Counted from the stretch's first letter, positions 24,744 through 32,994 are shown. The stretch is 46,016 bases of DNA from Bacteroidales bacterium (GCA_017617475.1 JAFZWC010000023.1:1-46016), one strand, 5' to 3'. Numbers and translations are program-made. The notes: generated by a model not told the origin, from the letters alone.

Positions 24744-25217
24744 TTATAGACTGTCGAAGATAAACGGTAGAAGGTCGTCTACACAGGCAAACTTAAGGAT
24801 GCGCCTGGCGCCCACCAGGATAATCTTCATGGGGCGGCCGAACTTCTTTTGATACTCGGCCATCACCTGGCGACAGGCGCCGCAGGGAGAGGCGGGGTTG
24901 TCGCACAGGACGCCATGGTCGGAACCGGCGATGGCCAGCGTGTCCATGGGCACGTCGGGGTAATTGGCCCCGGCCCAGAACATGGCCGTACGCTCGGCAC
25001 AGAGGCCGCTGGGATAGGCGGCATTCTCCTGGTTGGCGCCCTTCACCACCGTACCATCGGCCAGCAGGAGCGCAGCCCCTACCTGGAATTGGGAATACGG
25101 GGAATAGGAACCTTTCTGCGCATCCAGCGCGGCGGCAACCAATGCCTGGTCCCGAGGATCCATTTCCTTGACGGACGCGTATTCCTGGTAGGTTATGTTC
25201 AATTGTTTCTCTGCCAT
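24744..25217 (-). CDS. cdd: Cytidine deaminase
   Basis: This 157-residue zinc enzyme deaminates cytidine and deoxycytidine to uridine forms in pyrimidine salvage. CAERTAMF (about 72-79) has the catalytic Glu and first zinc Cys, and PCGACRQVM (about 108-116) has the other two Cys ligands. Length is typical of the homotetrameric class, with a slightly longer N-terminus. It is the last gene of an operon with OTC (12-base gap) and an arginine-deiminase-family gene. Confidence 0.93.
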   Translation of the reverse strand: MAEKQLNITYQEYASVKEMDPRDQALVAAALDAQKGSYSPYSQFQVGAALLLADGTVVKGANQENAAYPSGLCAERTAMFWAGANYPDVPMDTLAIAGSDHGVLCDNPASPCGACRQVMAEYQKKFGRPMKIILVGARRILKFACVDDLLPFIFDSL

Positions 25218-25229
25218 AATCCTTCCCTT

Positions 25230-26243
25230 TTAATCACCCAGGGTGGCCACCATTACGGCCTTGATGGTATGCATGCGGTTTTCGGCCTCGTCGAAAACTA
25301 TGGACTGGGGGCTTTCAAACACTTCCTCGGTCACTTCCACGCCGTCCAGGCCGAACTTCTCATATACCTCGCGGCCCACCTTGGTTTCCAGGTTGTGGTA
25401 GGCCGGAAGGCAGTGCATAAACTTGCATTTGGGATTGCCCGTGGCTGCCATAAGGCCGGCGTTCACCTGGTAAGGTTTGAGTAAATCTATGCGCTCTTTC
25501 CATACCTCGGCGGGTTCTCCCATGGATACCCACACGTCCGTAATGACGAAATCGCATCCCTTCACGCCTTCCTCAGGCTTGTCGGTGATGGTAATGCGGG
25601 CACCGGTTTCTTTGGCAACGGCCTGGCACTGCGCCACCAGGTCAGCGGCCGGCTGCAGGGCCTTAGGGGCCACGATGCGCACGTCCATTCCCATCTTGGC
25701 ACCTCCCACCAGCAGGGAATTGCCCATGTTGTACCGGGCATCTCCCAGATAGGCGTAGGAGACCTGGGAAAGAGGCTTGTCAATATGCTCACGCATGGTT
25801 AGGAAATCGGCCAGGATCTGGGTGGGATGGAACTCGTTGGTGAGGCCGTTCCACACGGGAACACCGGCATACTGCGCCAGTTCCTCAACGATGGACTGGC
25901 CGAAGCCGCGGTATTCAATGCCGTCGAACATGCGGCCCAGCACGCGGGCCGTATCTTTCATGCTCTCCTTGATGCCGATTTGCGAACCCGTGGGTCCCAG
26001 ATAAGTGACATGGGCACCCTGGTCATGAGCGGCTACTTCGAAGGAGCAGCGGGTACGGGTGGAAGTCTTTTCAAAAATGAGGGCTATGTTCTTGCCCGTC
26101 ATGCGGGGCTTTTCGGTACCGGCTTTCTTGGCACGTTTGAGGTCGGCCGCCAGATCCAGCAGATACTGAATCTCTTCCGGAGTCAAGTCCAGCAGCTTGA
26201 GGAAGCTGCGGTTTTTAAGATTGCAAGCCATATTATCGTTCAA
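25230..26243 (-). CDS. Ornithine carbamoyltransferase
   Basis: This 337-residue protein belongs to the carbamoyltransferase fold. [19 protein letters not shown] (about 53-71) binds carbamoyl phosphate, [14 protein letters not shown] (about 136-149) is the second phosphate site, and MHCLPAYHN (about 272-280) is the ornithine-type HCLP motif. The N-acetyl/N-succinylornithine enzymes known from other Bacteroidota differ in this substrate loop, so plain ornithine is more likely. It can run towards citrulline (argF role) or break citrulline down (arcB role). The upstream citrulline-forming type of enzyme makes a catabolic role possible, but no carbamate kinase gene is in view. Confidence 0.92.
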   Translation of the reverse strand: MNDNMACNLKNRSFLKLLDLTPEEIQYLLDLAADLKRAKKAGTEKPRMTGKNIALIFEKTSTRTRCSFEVAAHDQGAHVTYLGPTGSQIGIKESMKDTARVLGRMFDGIEYRGFGQSIVEELAQYAGVPVWNGLTNEFHPTQILADFLTMREHIDKPLSQVSYAYLGDARYNMGNSLLVGGAKMGMDVRIVAPKALQPAADLVAQCQAVAKETGARITITDKPEEGVKGCDFVITDVWVSMGEPAEVWKERIDLLKPYQVNAGLMAATGNPKCKFMHCLPAYHNLETKVGREVYEKFGLDGVEVTEEVFESPQSIVFDEAENRMHTIKAVMVATLGD

Positions 26244-26248
26244 GGTTA

Positions 26249-27172
26249 TTAGTCTCTTCTAAGGGGAAGCGTAGAACAGCGCAGGAGACCGCCCATCTTG
26301 GAGATTTCCCGGAAGGGCACCGTCTCCACCGTCATTCCCCATTTCTCCCGCAGGTGTTTGTTCAGGCGCGTAAAGTGCTCCTCCGTCACCACCACATCGG
26401 GGGCTATGGAGAAGATGTTGGTATTCATGTAGTACATCTCTTCGGTGGTGATCTCGAAGACATTGTCGGCCCCGAAGATTTCTGTCAAATGATCGGCGTC
26501 GCGGGGATTCATGAAGCCGCGCCTGTAAATGATGGCCTTGTTCTCCCCCACCGGCATGAAGGTGCAGTCCAGGTGCAGGATACCGGCATACGGGTCCGTA
26601 TCGCTCTTGAGGAGATTCAAGGGCAGGATGGTCCGTTCCGGGAAGATCATCTTCAGGTAATCCACCGCCAGGCGGTTGGTGCGGGCCGTTTTCACCTGCC
26701 GGTAGTCCGGGAAGTCGTACTGGCCCAGGAAAATAAAGTTTTTGTACAGAACCACATCCCCGCCTTCCACGTGCACCGCCTCCGGCAAATTGTAAATCTG
26801 CTTGTAATGGATTTGCCGATAAATGTCTTCGTAGGCGTCAATCTCTTCCTGGCGGTCCGGGATAATATTGGAGACAATGATTTTGTCGTCAACCACAAAG
26901 CCCACATCCCGGGAGAAAATCTGGTTGCAGTTCTGCACCGGGCGGGGCCGATGGACCTTGACATCGTACTTGCGGAGAATGGCCTCGAAGGCGCTCATCT
27001 CCTCCACAATGCTTTCTTCCGTGGGATACACGCCGTTCTTCACGCTCTCGTACGATTTGCTGTCATAGGTTTGTTCCAGGGTTGGAACTGGACCTGACGA
27101 ATAAGGCAAACCCAGCACTACTTCCCGCAGTCTGGCGGTTTCAGATGTGATATGAAGGGTTATCTGGGACAC
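26249..27172 (-). CDS. Arginine-deiminase-superfamily enzyme (arginine deiminase or amidinotransferase-like)
   Basis: This 307-residue protein belongs to the guanidino-group-modifying superfamily. [12 protein letters not shown] (about 83-94), [17 protein letters not shown] (about 134-150), the catalytic His in [12 protein letters not shown] (about 198-209) and the C-terminal nucleophile Cys in [12 protein letters not shown] (about 292-303) are all present. Classical ArcA enzymes are about 400 residues; this compact form is the one common in Bacteroidota and often labelled amidinotransferase. The reaction is probably arginine to citrulline or a related hydrolysis, which fits the OTC gene 5 bases downstream. 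A citrulline-hydrolysing (CtlX-like) function is the main alternative. Confidence 0.8.
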   Translation of the reverse strand: MSQITLHITSETARLREVVLGLPYSSGPVPTLEQTYDSKSYESVKNGVYPTEESIVEEMSAFEAILRKYDVKVHRPRPVQNCNQIFSRDVGFVVDDKIIVSNIIPDRQEEIDAYEDIYRQIHYKQIYNLPEAVHVEGGDVVLYKNFIFLGQYDFPDYRQVKTARTNRLAVDYLKMIFPERTILPLNLLKSDTDPYAGILHLDCTFMPVGENKAIIYRRGFMNPRDADHLTEIFGADNVFEITTEEMYYMNTNIFSIAPDVVVTEEHFTRLNKHLREKWGMTVETVPFREISKMGGLLRCSTLPLRRD

Positions 27173-27195
27173 AGGTCTGTGGTTGGTTTAGTTTG

Positions 27196-27227
27196 TAAAG
27201 ATAGCAATTATTCTCCACTTCAGCAAC
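27196..27227 (-). promoter_or_regulatory. Promoter of the deiminase-OTC-cdd operon
   Basis: On the minus strand GTTG (27227-27224), a 20-base spacer and TATCTTTA (27203-27196) are a near-consensus pair, 23 bases before the first ATG of the operon. Confidence 0.6.
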
Positions 27228-27280
27228 CCGGCCCCCGGTATGATTCTTGAAGCATCCTTCCCGTTCAAACCTTTTAACTT

Positions 27281-27793
27281 ATGGTACGTACAAATCTTAT
27301 CGGCCTTCTGGCCATCACCGCGGCACTCCTGCTTCTGGCCGGGTGCGGATCGGCCAAAATGACTTCCCAACAGAAGAAAGCGCAGGAGGCAAAAATCGCC
27401 AGCCTGGTCTGGGAGAAACTGGACGCCCGTTCTTTCACCATAGACGTAGATTTCATGACTCCGCTCCGCAGCGGCGGCAGGGCCCTGAATTCCCCCTACT
27501 CCATTACGGTGGACGGTGACACCATCGATTCTCACCTTCCCTATGTGGGAGATGCCCGCAGCGTCCCCTATGGCGGCGGTAAAGGATTCACTTTCAAGGA
27601 CGATATCGACGAGTACAAGGACAGCGGAATCCAGAAAGACCGCCGCGTCCTCACCCTCTCCGTGAACACGGACGAAGACTTGATTGTCTTCAACATCACC
27701 ATCTTCGATAACGGAAAGGCCGATATCCGTGTGAATTCCCGCAACCGGGACGACATCGGATACATGGGATATCTCGATTTGAACGGAGAATAA
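27281..27793 (+). CDS. DUF4251 lipoprotein
   Basis: This 170-residue protein has a lipoprotein signal (IGLLAITAALLLLAGC, Cys at about residue 22). The mature domain, from FTIDVDFMTPLRSGGRALNSPYSITVDGDTIDSHLPYVG to a C-terminal beta region (LTLSVNTDEDLIVFNITIFDNGKADIRVNS), follows the DUF4251 pattern found in Bacteroidota. Function unknown; probably on the periplasmic or surface side of the outer membrane. It ends 3 bases before the stop of the convergent ABC-F gene. Confidence 0.85.
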   Translation: MVRTNLIGLLAITAALLLLAGCGSAKMTSQQKKAQEAKIASLVWEKLDARSFTIDVDFMTPLRSGGRALNSPYSITVDGDTIDSHLPYVGDARSVPYGGGKGFTFKDDIDEYKDSGIQKDRRVLTLSVNTDEDLIVFNITIFDNGKADIRVNSRNRDDIGYMGYLDLNGE

Positions 27794-27796
27794 CCG

Positions 27797-29599
27797 CTAC
27801 TCGGAGAGTTCCAGCCAGCGCATCTCGGCGGCGTCCAGTTCGTTCTGGAGCTCGCCGTAGCGGGCCGAAGCAACCTGGAGCTCTTCCAGAGACAGTTCCC
27901 CACCGGAAAGCTGCGCCTCCAGCGCGGCTTTTTCCGTTTCCAGCGCCGGCAGCCGCTCTTCCAGGGCCTTAAGCTCCTGCTGTTCTTTCCAGGTAAGTTT
28001 GCGCTTGACAGGAGATACACTCGCTTCGCTCGGTATGACAGGTGTAACCTTTTTGTCATTCCGAGGCCCTTTAGGGCCGAGAGAATCTCTTTTCTTTTCG
28101 GCCTCGTAATCCTTTATGAACGTCCTGTACTCTGTGTAATTGCCCACGAAGTCCTTTACCACACCGTCTCCGCAGAAGACGAAGAGGTGGTCTACCAGGC
28201 GGTCCAGGAAATGGCGGTCGTGGCTCACAATCAGCAGCGAGCCTTTGAACTCCAGAAGGTATTCCTCCAGGATTTCCAGCGTCACTATATCCAGGTCGTT
28301 GGTGGGCTCGTCCAGAATGAGGAAGTTGGGCTGTTTCATGAGGATAGTGAGCAGGTACAGCCTGCGCCGCTCACCGCCGGAAAGCCGTTCCACCGGGTTC
28401 TGCAACATGTCGTGCGGGAAGAGGAAGCGGTTCAGCAGGTGCAGGTCGGCCACTGTTTCCATCACCGTCTGCCCGGGTTTGAACTGCATGCCGGACTGGT
28501 GATAATAGCCGATGCGAAGCGATTCACCCAAGTCGATAACCCCTTCCAGCGTGCCTCCCATCTCGGGCTTCCAACCTCCGGTAATCAGGTTCAGGAAGGT
28601 GGTTTTCCCGGCGGCGTTCCGCCCCACGATACCCACCCGCTCATAGCGCTGGAAATTGTAGGTGAAATGCTTAAGGTAGCACTTCTGCTCCCACCAGAAA
28701 CTCACGTCCCGGCAGTTGATGACCTTGTTGCCCAGATAAGTGCTCTTGGCCTGGGTCTCGGAGAGGTCCACCTTTTTCTGGATATAGGTGTCATCGGCCC
28801 TCTCCTTGATATCCCAGAAGGCCTGCTTGCGGTATTTGGCCTTGCCGGTGCGGGCACAGGGGCTGGCGTGCATCCATTCCAGTTCGCGGCGGTACAGGTT
28901 GCGCACTTTCTCGGTTTCCGCATTGTAATTGTCTATGCGTTCCTGGCGTTTTTCCAGGAAGTTCATATAGTCGCCGCGGTAGATGTAGATGCTTCCGCGG
29001 TCCATCTCCATGACGGTATTGCACACGCGGTCCAGGAAATAACGGTCGTGCGTCACCATGAACAAGGTGCAGCGACTGTGCTTCAGATGGCTTTCCAGGA
29101 ACTCGATGGCGTCTATGTCCAGGTGGTTCGTGGGCTCGTCCATGATGTAGAAATCGGCCTCGGAAGCCAGCATCTGCGTAAGCGCCACGCGTTTGACCTC
29201 GCCGCCGGAAAGGTCCTTCATGGGCCGTTCCCCGCTAAGGCCGAACTGGTCCAGCAGCTGAGTCACCCTCAGTTCATACTGCCACAGGTGATCCTGATCC
29301 AGCTGCCCGGTCCACTGGGCCGATGCGTCCATGATTTGACGGAAGGCTGTTTTCTCCGGGTCGTAGTCGTAATCCTGCTCCAGAAAAGCTATGCGGATAT
29401 CCTTGAGAAACAGCACCTTGCCGCCGCTGTCGGAGCTGTCTTTCCCGGCCAGGATGCGCAGCAGCGACGTCTTGCCCGTGCCGTTGGGGGCAATCAGGGC
29501 CACCTTGTCGCCTTCGTTAATATTGAAGTCGATATGCTGGAACAGCACCTTGGGGCCGTAACTCTTGGAGATATTCTCTATTTGAAGGTAACTGGGCAT
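27797..29599 (-). CDS. ABC-F family ATPase (Uup-like) with C-terminal coiled coil
   Basis: This 600-residue soluble protein carries two ABC domains. Walker A is APNGTGKTS (about 35-43) and GRNAAGKTT (about 327-335); signatures are LSGGEVKR (about 144-151) and LSGGERRR (about 405-412); Walker B is DFYIMDEPTNHLDI and NFLILDEPTNDLDI. The segment between them is the ABC-F linker, and the last 70 residues form a coiled coil as in Uup. Such proteins act on ribosomes or branched DNA. The start ATG is 8 bases after a TATCTTTG box, so the mRNA is nearly leaderless. Residues about 504-529, between the second ABC domain and the coiled coil, are encoded by a REP-like inverted pair (see 28012-28089). Confidence 0.92.
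   Translation of the reverse strand: MPSYLQIENISKSYGPKVLFQHIDFNINEGDKVALIAPNGTGKTSLLRILAGKDSSDSGGKVLFLKDIRIAFLEQDYDYDPEKTAFRQIMDASAQWTGQLDQDHLWQYELRVTQLLDQFGLSGERPMKDLSGGEVKRVALTQMLASEADFYIMDEPTNHLDIDAIEFLESHLKHSRCTLFMVTHDRYFLDRVCNTVMEMDRGSIYIYRGDYMNFLEKRQERIDNYNAETEKVRNLYRRELEWMHASPCARTGKAKYRKQAFWDIKERADDTYIQKKVDLSETQAKSTYLGNKVINCRDVSFWWEQKCYLKHFTYNFQRYERVGIVGRNAAGKTTFLNLITGGWKPEMGGTLEGVIDLGESLRIGYYHQSGMQFKPGQTVMETVADLHLLNRFLFPHDMLQNPVERLSGGERRRLYLLTILMKQPNFLILDEPTNDLDIVTLEILEEYLLEFKGSLLIVSHDRHFLDRLVDHLFVFCGDGVVKDFVGNYTEYRTFIKDYEAEKKRDSLGPKGPRNDKKVTPVIPSEASVSPVKRKLTWKEQQELKALEERLPALETEKAALEAQLSGGELSLEELQVASARYGELQNELDAAEMRWLELSE
28012..28089 (-). repeat. REP-like inverted pair inside the ABC-F coding sequence
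   Basis: Two related hairpin units face each other. On the minus strand GAGATTCTCTCG, GGCCC-TAAA-GGGCC and CTCGGAATGACA are followed by a short spacer, then TGTCATACCGAG, CGAAGCGAG and TGTATCTC. The outer ends GAGAT/ATCTC and inner ATGACA/TGTCAT match. This is the form of bacterial interspersed REP pairs (GTCATTCCGAG...CTCGGAATGAC). The whole unit is 78 bp, a multiple of three, and keeps the frame open. Confidence 0.7.
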
Positions 29600-29606
29600 G
29601 GAATTG

Positions 29607-29614
29607 CAAAGATA
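29607..29614 (-). promoter_or_regulatory. -7 element of the ABC-F gene
   Basis: TATCTTTG on the minus strand ends 7 bases before the ATG at 29599, which predicts an mRNA that starts at or just before the start codon. Confidence 0.65.
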
Positions 29615-29632
29615 CAGATTTTTTCGGTGCGG

Positions 29633-29802
29633 TGTACATACGTGGTATGTGCTGTACATACCACGTATGTACGCAGAAACAGCCCTGGGAAGCACTTTTC
29701 TTGTACATACCTCATGAAAAAATGCAAAATAGCCTGTTTTTGCCAAGGTATGTACACAAAAACACCCGTATAATGCAGTTTTGTTGTACATACGTGGTAT
29801 GT
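29633..29802. repeat. Array of ACATAC-N3-GTATGT dyads between ABC-F gene and mnmA
   Basis: Three full 15-bp dyads occur at 29636-29650, 29656-29670 (same sequence, opposite orientation) and 29788-29802. A split fourth has half-sites ACATAC at 29705-29710 and GTATGT at 29748-29753. Flanking bases are also conserved (TGTACATACGTGGTATGTGC in the outer two). The array fills the divergent intergenic region with no gene of its own. It could be a multi-site operator, a palindromic repeat cluster or a structured transcript. Confidence 0.75.
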
Positions 29803-29839
29803 GCACCCTTGGGATGGATGGTCTTTGGTATTTTTTCCG

Positions 29840-29847
29840 TATTTTTG
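29840..29847 (+). promoter_or_regulatory. -7 element of mnmA
   Basis: TATTTTTG fits TAnnTTTG and ends 8 bases before the mnmA ATG. The nearest dyad (29788-29802) lies about 38 bases upstream of the box, where a regulator could touch the -33 region. Confidence 0.6.
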
Positions 29848-29855
29848 CAGACGAA

Positions 29856-31247
29856 ATGGACAAGTCCCAAATCAAGGTTTGCGTGGGCCTCTCCGGGGGC
29901 GTGGACTCTTCTGTGGCGGCATATCTGCTCAAACAGGAGGGCTACGACGTGTTTGCCATGTTCATGCAGAACTGGGACAATGCCGATGTCACCCTCCACG
30001 GGGACTGCGAGTGGGAAGAGGACCGTTTTGTGGCCGAGATGGTGGCCCGCAAGATCGGCATTCCTTTCTACTACGTGAATCTGGCCGCCCAGTATCGCCA
30101 GCGCGTGGTGGACTACATGTTTGACGAATACGCCAAGGGCCGCACGCCCAATCCCGACGTCCTCTGCAACCGCGAAATCAAGTTCGACGCCTTTCTGCAG
30201 GTGGCCGAAAAATACGGGGCCGATTACGTAGCCACCGGCCACTACTGCCGCAAGGAAGAGGAAAACGGCGTTTTCCGAATCCTGGAAGGCTCCGACCCCA
30301 ACAAGGACCAGACCTACTTCCTCTGCCAACTCTCGCAGGAGCAGCTGGCTAAAGCCCTGTTCCCCATCGGCCATCTCACCAAGCCGGAAGTGCGGCGCAT
30401 TGCCAAGGAGGCCGATCTGCCTTCGGCCGAAAAGAAGGACTCCCAGGGCATCTGCTTTGTGGGCAAGGTGGACCTTCCTACCTTCCTGAAGCAGAAGCTG
30501 GCCTCGGTGGAAGGCGATGTGGTGGAGGTTTTTGACCCCTACTACGCCACCGACCCTCTGTACCGGTGGCAGCAGGAAACCCTTACCGGACTCCTGAAGG
30601 AAGGGCATGAGTTGGAGCGCACCGTGCGCTATGCGCCTGAAGAGAAGGTACTTACCTCTGACGGACAGCCTTTGGGTGAGAGTCCTTACAAGGCCGAAGC
30701 CGTGACTGCCCTCACGGACGCCCAACTGGATCACCTGGCGCTGCCCATTCACTATGAACTGACCTTTGAAACGGAGACCTACCGCAGCGGCAAGCACCAC
30801 ATCAAGAAAACCCGCTACAAGGAGAACCCCTGTGGCCGTATAGTGGGCCGGCACGAGGGAGCACAGTTCTATACCATCGGCCAGCGGAAGGGCCTGGGCA
30901 TCGGCGGGCACAGCGAGCCCGTTTTCGTGATAGCTACGGACACCGAGGCCAACCGCGTCTACGTGGGCGAAGGCCATCACCACAAGGGCCTGAGCCGATT
31001 CTGCCTGCGAGTGACGCCGGAAGAGATTCACTGGATCCGTACCGACCTGGCCATGCAACCCGGCGAAATCCGCCGCTACCGCGTGCGCATCCGCTACCGC
31101 CAGCCGTTACAAAGCGCCACCCTCCTTATGCGGGAGAGTGGCCTCTATATTCTTTTCGATGCGCCTCAGCGCGGGATTTCGCCCGGTCAGTTCGCCGTGT
31201 GGTACGACGGCCAGGAGATGCTGGGCAGCGGTACCATTTCGGCCTGA
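29856..31247 (+). CDS. mnmA: tRNA-specific 2-thiouridylase MnmA with large insertion
   Basis: This 463-residue enzyme thiolates U34 of tRNA-Lys/Glu/Gln. The PP-loop VCVGLSGGVDSSVAAYLL is at about residues 8-25, the catalytic Cys in NPDVLCNREIKF near 106, and the second Cys in DSQGICFVGK near 200. YTIGQRKGLGIGG (about 338-350) starts the central domain, and the C-terminal barrel is complete. The family is usually about 350-390 residues. The excess comes from about 95 residues (roughly 226-325) between the catalytic domain and GRIVGRHEG, rich in charged and aromatic residues. The ATG at 29856 matches the family N-terminus; earlier in-frame starts are within the dyad region. Confidence 0.93.
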   Translation: MDKSQIKVCVGLSGGVDSSVAAYLLKQEGYDVFAMFMQNWDNADVTLHGDCEWEEDRFVAEMVARKIGIPFYYVNLAAQYRQRVVDYMFDEYAKGRTPNPDVLCNREIKFDAFLQVAEKYGADYVATGHYCRKEEENGVFRILEGSDPNKDQTYFLCQLSQEQLAKALFPIGHLTKPEVRRIAKEADLPSAEKKDSQGICFVGKVDLPTFLKQKLASVEGDVVEVFDPYYATDPLYRWQQETLTGLLKEGHELERTVRYAPEEKVLTSDGQPLGESPYKAEAVTALTDAQLDHLALPIHYELTFETETYRSGKHHIKKTRYKENPCGRIVGRHEGAQFYTIGQRKGLGIGGHSEPVFVIATDTEANRVYVGEGHHHKGLSRFCLRVTPEEIHWIRTDLAMQPGEIRRYRVRIRYRQPLQSATLLMRESGLYILFDAPQRGISPGQFAVWYDGQEMLGSGTISA

Positions 31248-31258
31248 GAGCCAGTCTA

Positions 31259-31918
31259 TTACAGCGATTCCAGCAGAAGCTGCTCCATGAGGGCGTAACC
31301 TTCGGCAACGGGGTGAACCGTGTCGCGGGTAAGACCTTCCTTCGCACGACCGTCCGGGCCGGCCAGCACGGAGCAATAGTCCACGTAAGTGACGCCGTGG
31401 CGCTCGCAATAAGCCTTGACACGGGCATTGAGGCTGCACACCTTCTCAAAGATGTCGGTAACTTCCGGACGCCAGCGGAAATGGGAGGAAGGCAGCACGC
31501 TGCAGACGACGGGACGGATGCCGTTCTGCCAGGCCAGGTCTATCATGGTGAGGATGTTGCTGTAGGTGAGGTCTTCCCGGTAAGGGCCGCCCATATTAAT
31601 GGCGATATCGTTGATACCGGCCAGGATAACCACGGTAGAAGCCTGGATATCAATCACATCCTGACGGAAACGAAGCACCATGTGGGAGGTTTCTTCCCCG
31701 CTGATACCACGGCCGATGAAACCGGTGGAAGCGAAAAACTCCGGGCGGATGTCCGGCCAGGCGTCGGTGATGGAGTCTCCATAGAGCACCACGCGGGGGC
31801 CGGTGGCACAGGGAAGCTTGGCGTTATCTTCGGCGTAACGCTGAAGGTGGGCCGGATTCTGGGCAAAGACGCCCGCGGCAAGCAGAAGGCCCGTCGCAAT
31901 CATGAACAGTCTTTTCAT
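31259..31918 (-). CDS. Secreted SGNH/GDSL hydrolase
   Basis: This 219-residue protein has a Sec signal peptide (MKRLFMIATGLLLAAGVFAQ). The SGNH blocks are VVLYGDSITD (catalytic Ser), GRGISGEET, ILAGINDIA and DTVHPVAEGY (catalytic Asp/His). Such enzymes act as esterases on acylated sugars, peptidoglycan or lipids. It stands alone and is convergent with mnmA (11-base gap). It is not closely similar to the SGNH domain of the fusion at 16279-18048. Confidence 0.9.
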   Translation of the reverse strand: MKRLFMIATGLLLAAGVFAQNPAHLQRYAEDNAKLPCATGPRVVLYGDSITDAWPDIRPEFFASTGFIGRGISGEETSHMVLRFRQDVIDIQASTVVILAGINDIAINMGGPYREDLTYSNILTMIDLAWQNGIRPVVCSVLPSSHFRWRPEVTDIFEKVCSLNARVKAYCERHGVTYVDYCSVLAGPDGRAKEGLTRDTVHPVAEGYALMEQLLLESL

Positions 31919-31953
31919 AGTATGATTGTTATTAATTGTCATGTGACCAGACA

Positions 31954-31961
31954 CAAAGTTA
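31954..31961 (-). promoter_or_regulatory. -7 element of the SGNH hydrolase gene
   Basis: TAACTTTG on the minus strand, 35 bases upstream of the ATG at 31918. No good -33 box at the right distance. Confidence 0.5.
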
Positions 31962-31970
31962 CAAAAATAG

Positions 31971-32002
31971 TTTTCAAAGCGGGCCCTTTTTTCGTACATT
32001 TG
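31971..32002 (+). promoter_or_regulatory. Promoter of the lipoate ligase gene
   Basis: TTTT (31971-31974), a 20-base spacer and TACATTTG (31995-32002). Only 4 bases separate the box from the ATG, so a leaderless transcript is predicted. Confidence 0.65.
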
Positions 32003-32006
32003 TTCT

Positions 32007-32954
32007 ATGAAATTTCTCACCAATCCTTGCACGCAGCCGCACTGGAACATGGCCTTCGACGAGTTCGCCCTGGAAGGCCTGCATGTGCAGGAGCCCCTCT
32101 TCTACCTGTGGCAGAATGCCCCGGCGGTCATCATCGGCCTTAACCAGAGTCCCTATGCCGAGGTCAATCTCCCCTACCTGGAGGAAAAGGGCATTGTGCT
32201 GGCCCGGCGCGTAACCGGCGGCGGCGCCGTGTATCACGACCTCGGAAACCTCAACTACAGCATTGTGGGGCCGCTGGCTCTCATGGAAGAGGCTTTTGAG
32301 ATTGTGCCCGCCGCACTGGTGAAATTGGGTGTACCCGCACAGAGAACAGGCCGGAACGACATCATGATAGACGGCCGCAAATGCTCCGGCTATGCCAAGC
32401 GCCTGAGCAAGGACCGCATGATGATCCACGGCACCCTCATGTGGGACGTGGACCTGGACGTACTCACGGAAGCCCTGAAGGTGCCCGGCAGCAAAGTATC
32501 GGCCAAGGGCATCGCCTCTGTGCGCAGCCGCGTGGCCAATCTGAAGGAATACTTGCCTCAATACCCTACGCTGGAAGCCTTCAAGGCGGCGCTTCAGGAA
32601 GTGCTGGCCGATGGCGCCCCCGAATACCCTCTTACCGCAGAGCAGTTGGCCGCCGTGGACCGTGAGGCCCGGGAAAAGTTCGGCACCTGGGAATGGAACT
32701 TCGGCCATTCCCCCGAAACCACCCACCAGGGCCGCCGGAAGTTTGCCTGCGGCACCGTGGAAGTGCTTTACAGCCTCAAGAACGGCGTGCTCACCCAGGT
32801 GGCTTTCCAGGGAGATTTCCTGGGCAACCGGCCTGCCGGAGAGCTGGCCGAGGCGCTCAAGGGAAAGCGCCTGGAAGAGCTCACGGCCCTGGACGTATCG
32901 GCCTGGTTTGACGGACTTTCCGGCCCCGACTTCGCCTCCCTGTTTGAAGCGTAG
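32007..32954 (+). CDS. lplA: Lipoate--protein ligase A
   Basis: This 315-residue enzyme activates free lipoate with ATP and attaches it to E2 or GcvH lysines. RRVTGGGAVYHDLGNLNYSI (about 71-90) is the lipoyl-AMP loop, GRNDIMIDGRKCSGYAKR (about 114-131) contains the catalytic Lys region, and ASVRSRVANLKEYL closes the large domain. The C-terminal accessory domain (about 235-315) is present, so this is the two-domain type able to make and transfer lipoyl-AMP. Confidence 0.93.
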   Translation: MKFLTNPCTQPHWNMAFDEFALEGLHVQEPLFYLWQNAPAVIIGLNQSPYAEVNLPYLEEKGIVLARRVTGGGAVYHDLGNLNYSIVGPLALMEEAFEIVPAALVKLGVPAQRTGRNDIMIDGRKCSGYAKRLSKDRMMIHGTLMWDVDLDVLTEALKVPGSKVSAKGIASVRSRVANLKEYLPQYPTLEAFKAALQEVLADGAPEYPLTAEQLAAVDREAREKFGTWEWNFGHSPETTHQGRRKFACGTVEVLYSLKNGVLTQVAFQGDFLGNRPAGELAEALKGKRLEELTALDVSAWFDGLSGPDFASLFEA

Positions 32955-32965
32955 GTTATTTTTGT

Positions 32966-32973
32966 TATATTTG
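32966..32973 (+). promoter_or_regulatory. -7 element of the 32995-35460 operon
   Basis: TATATTTG, 21 bases before the ATG at 32995. Confidence 0.6.
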
Positions 32974-32994
32974 TGATTGCTAAAAACCAAAGAT

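Noticed and set aside
28187..29773. 528-codon open frame on the plus strand
   Set aside because: Antisense of the ABC-F gene, which shows all Walker and signature motifs; no protein features in the shadow frame.
29712..31058. 448-codon open frame on the minus strand
   Set aside because: Antisense of mnmA; its N-terminal part would cross the dyad array and its promoter.
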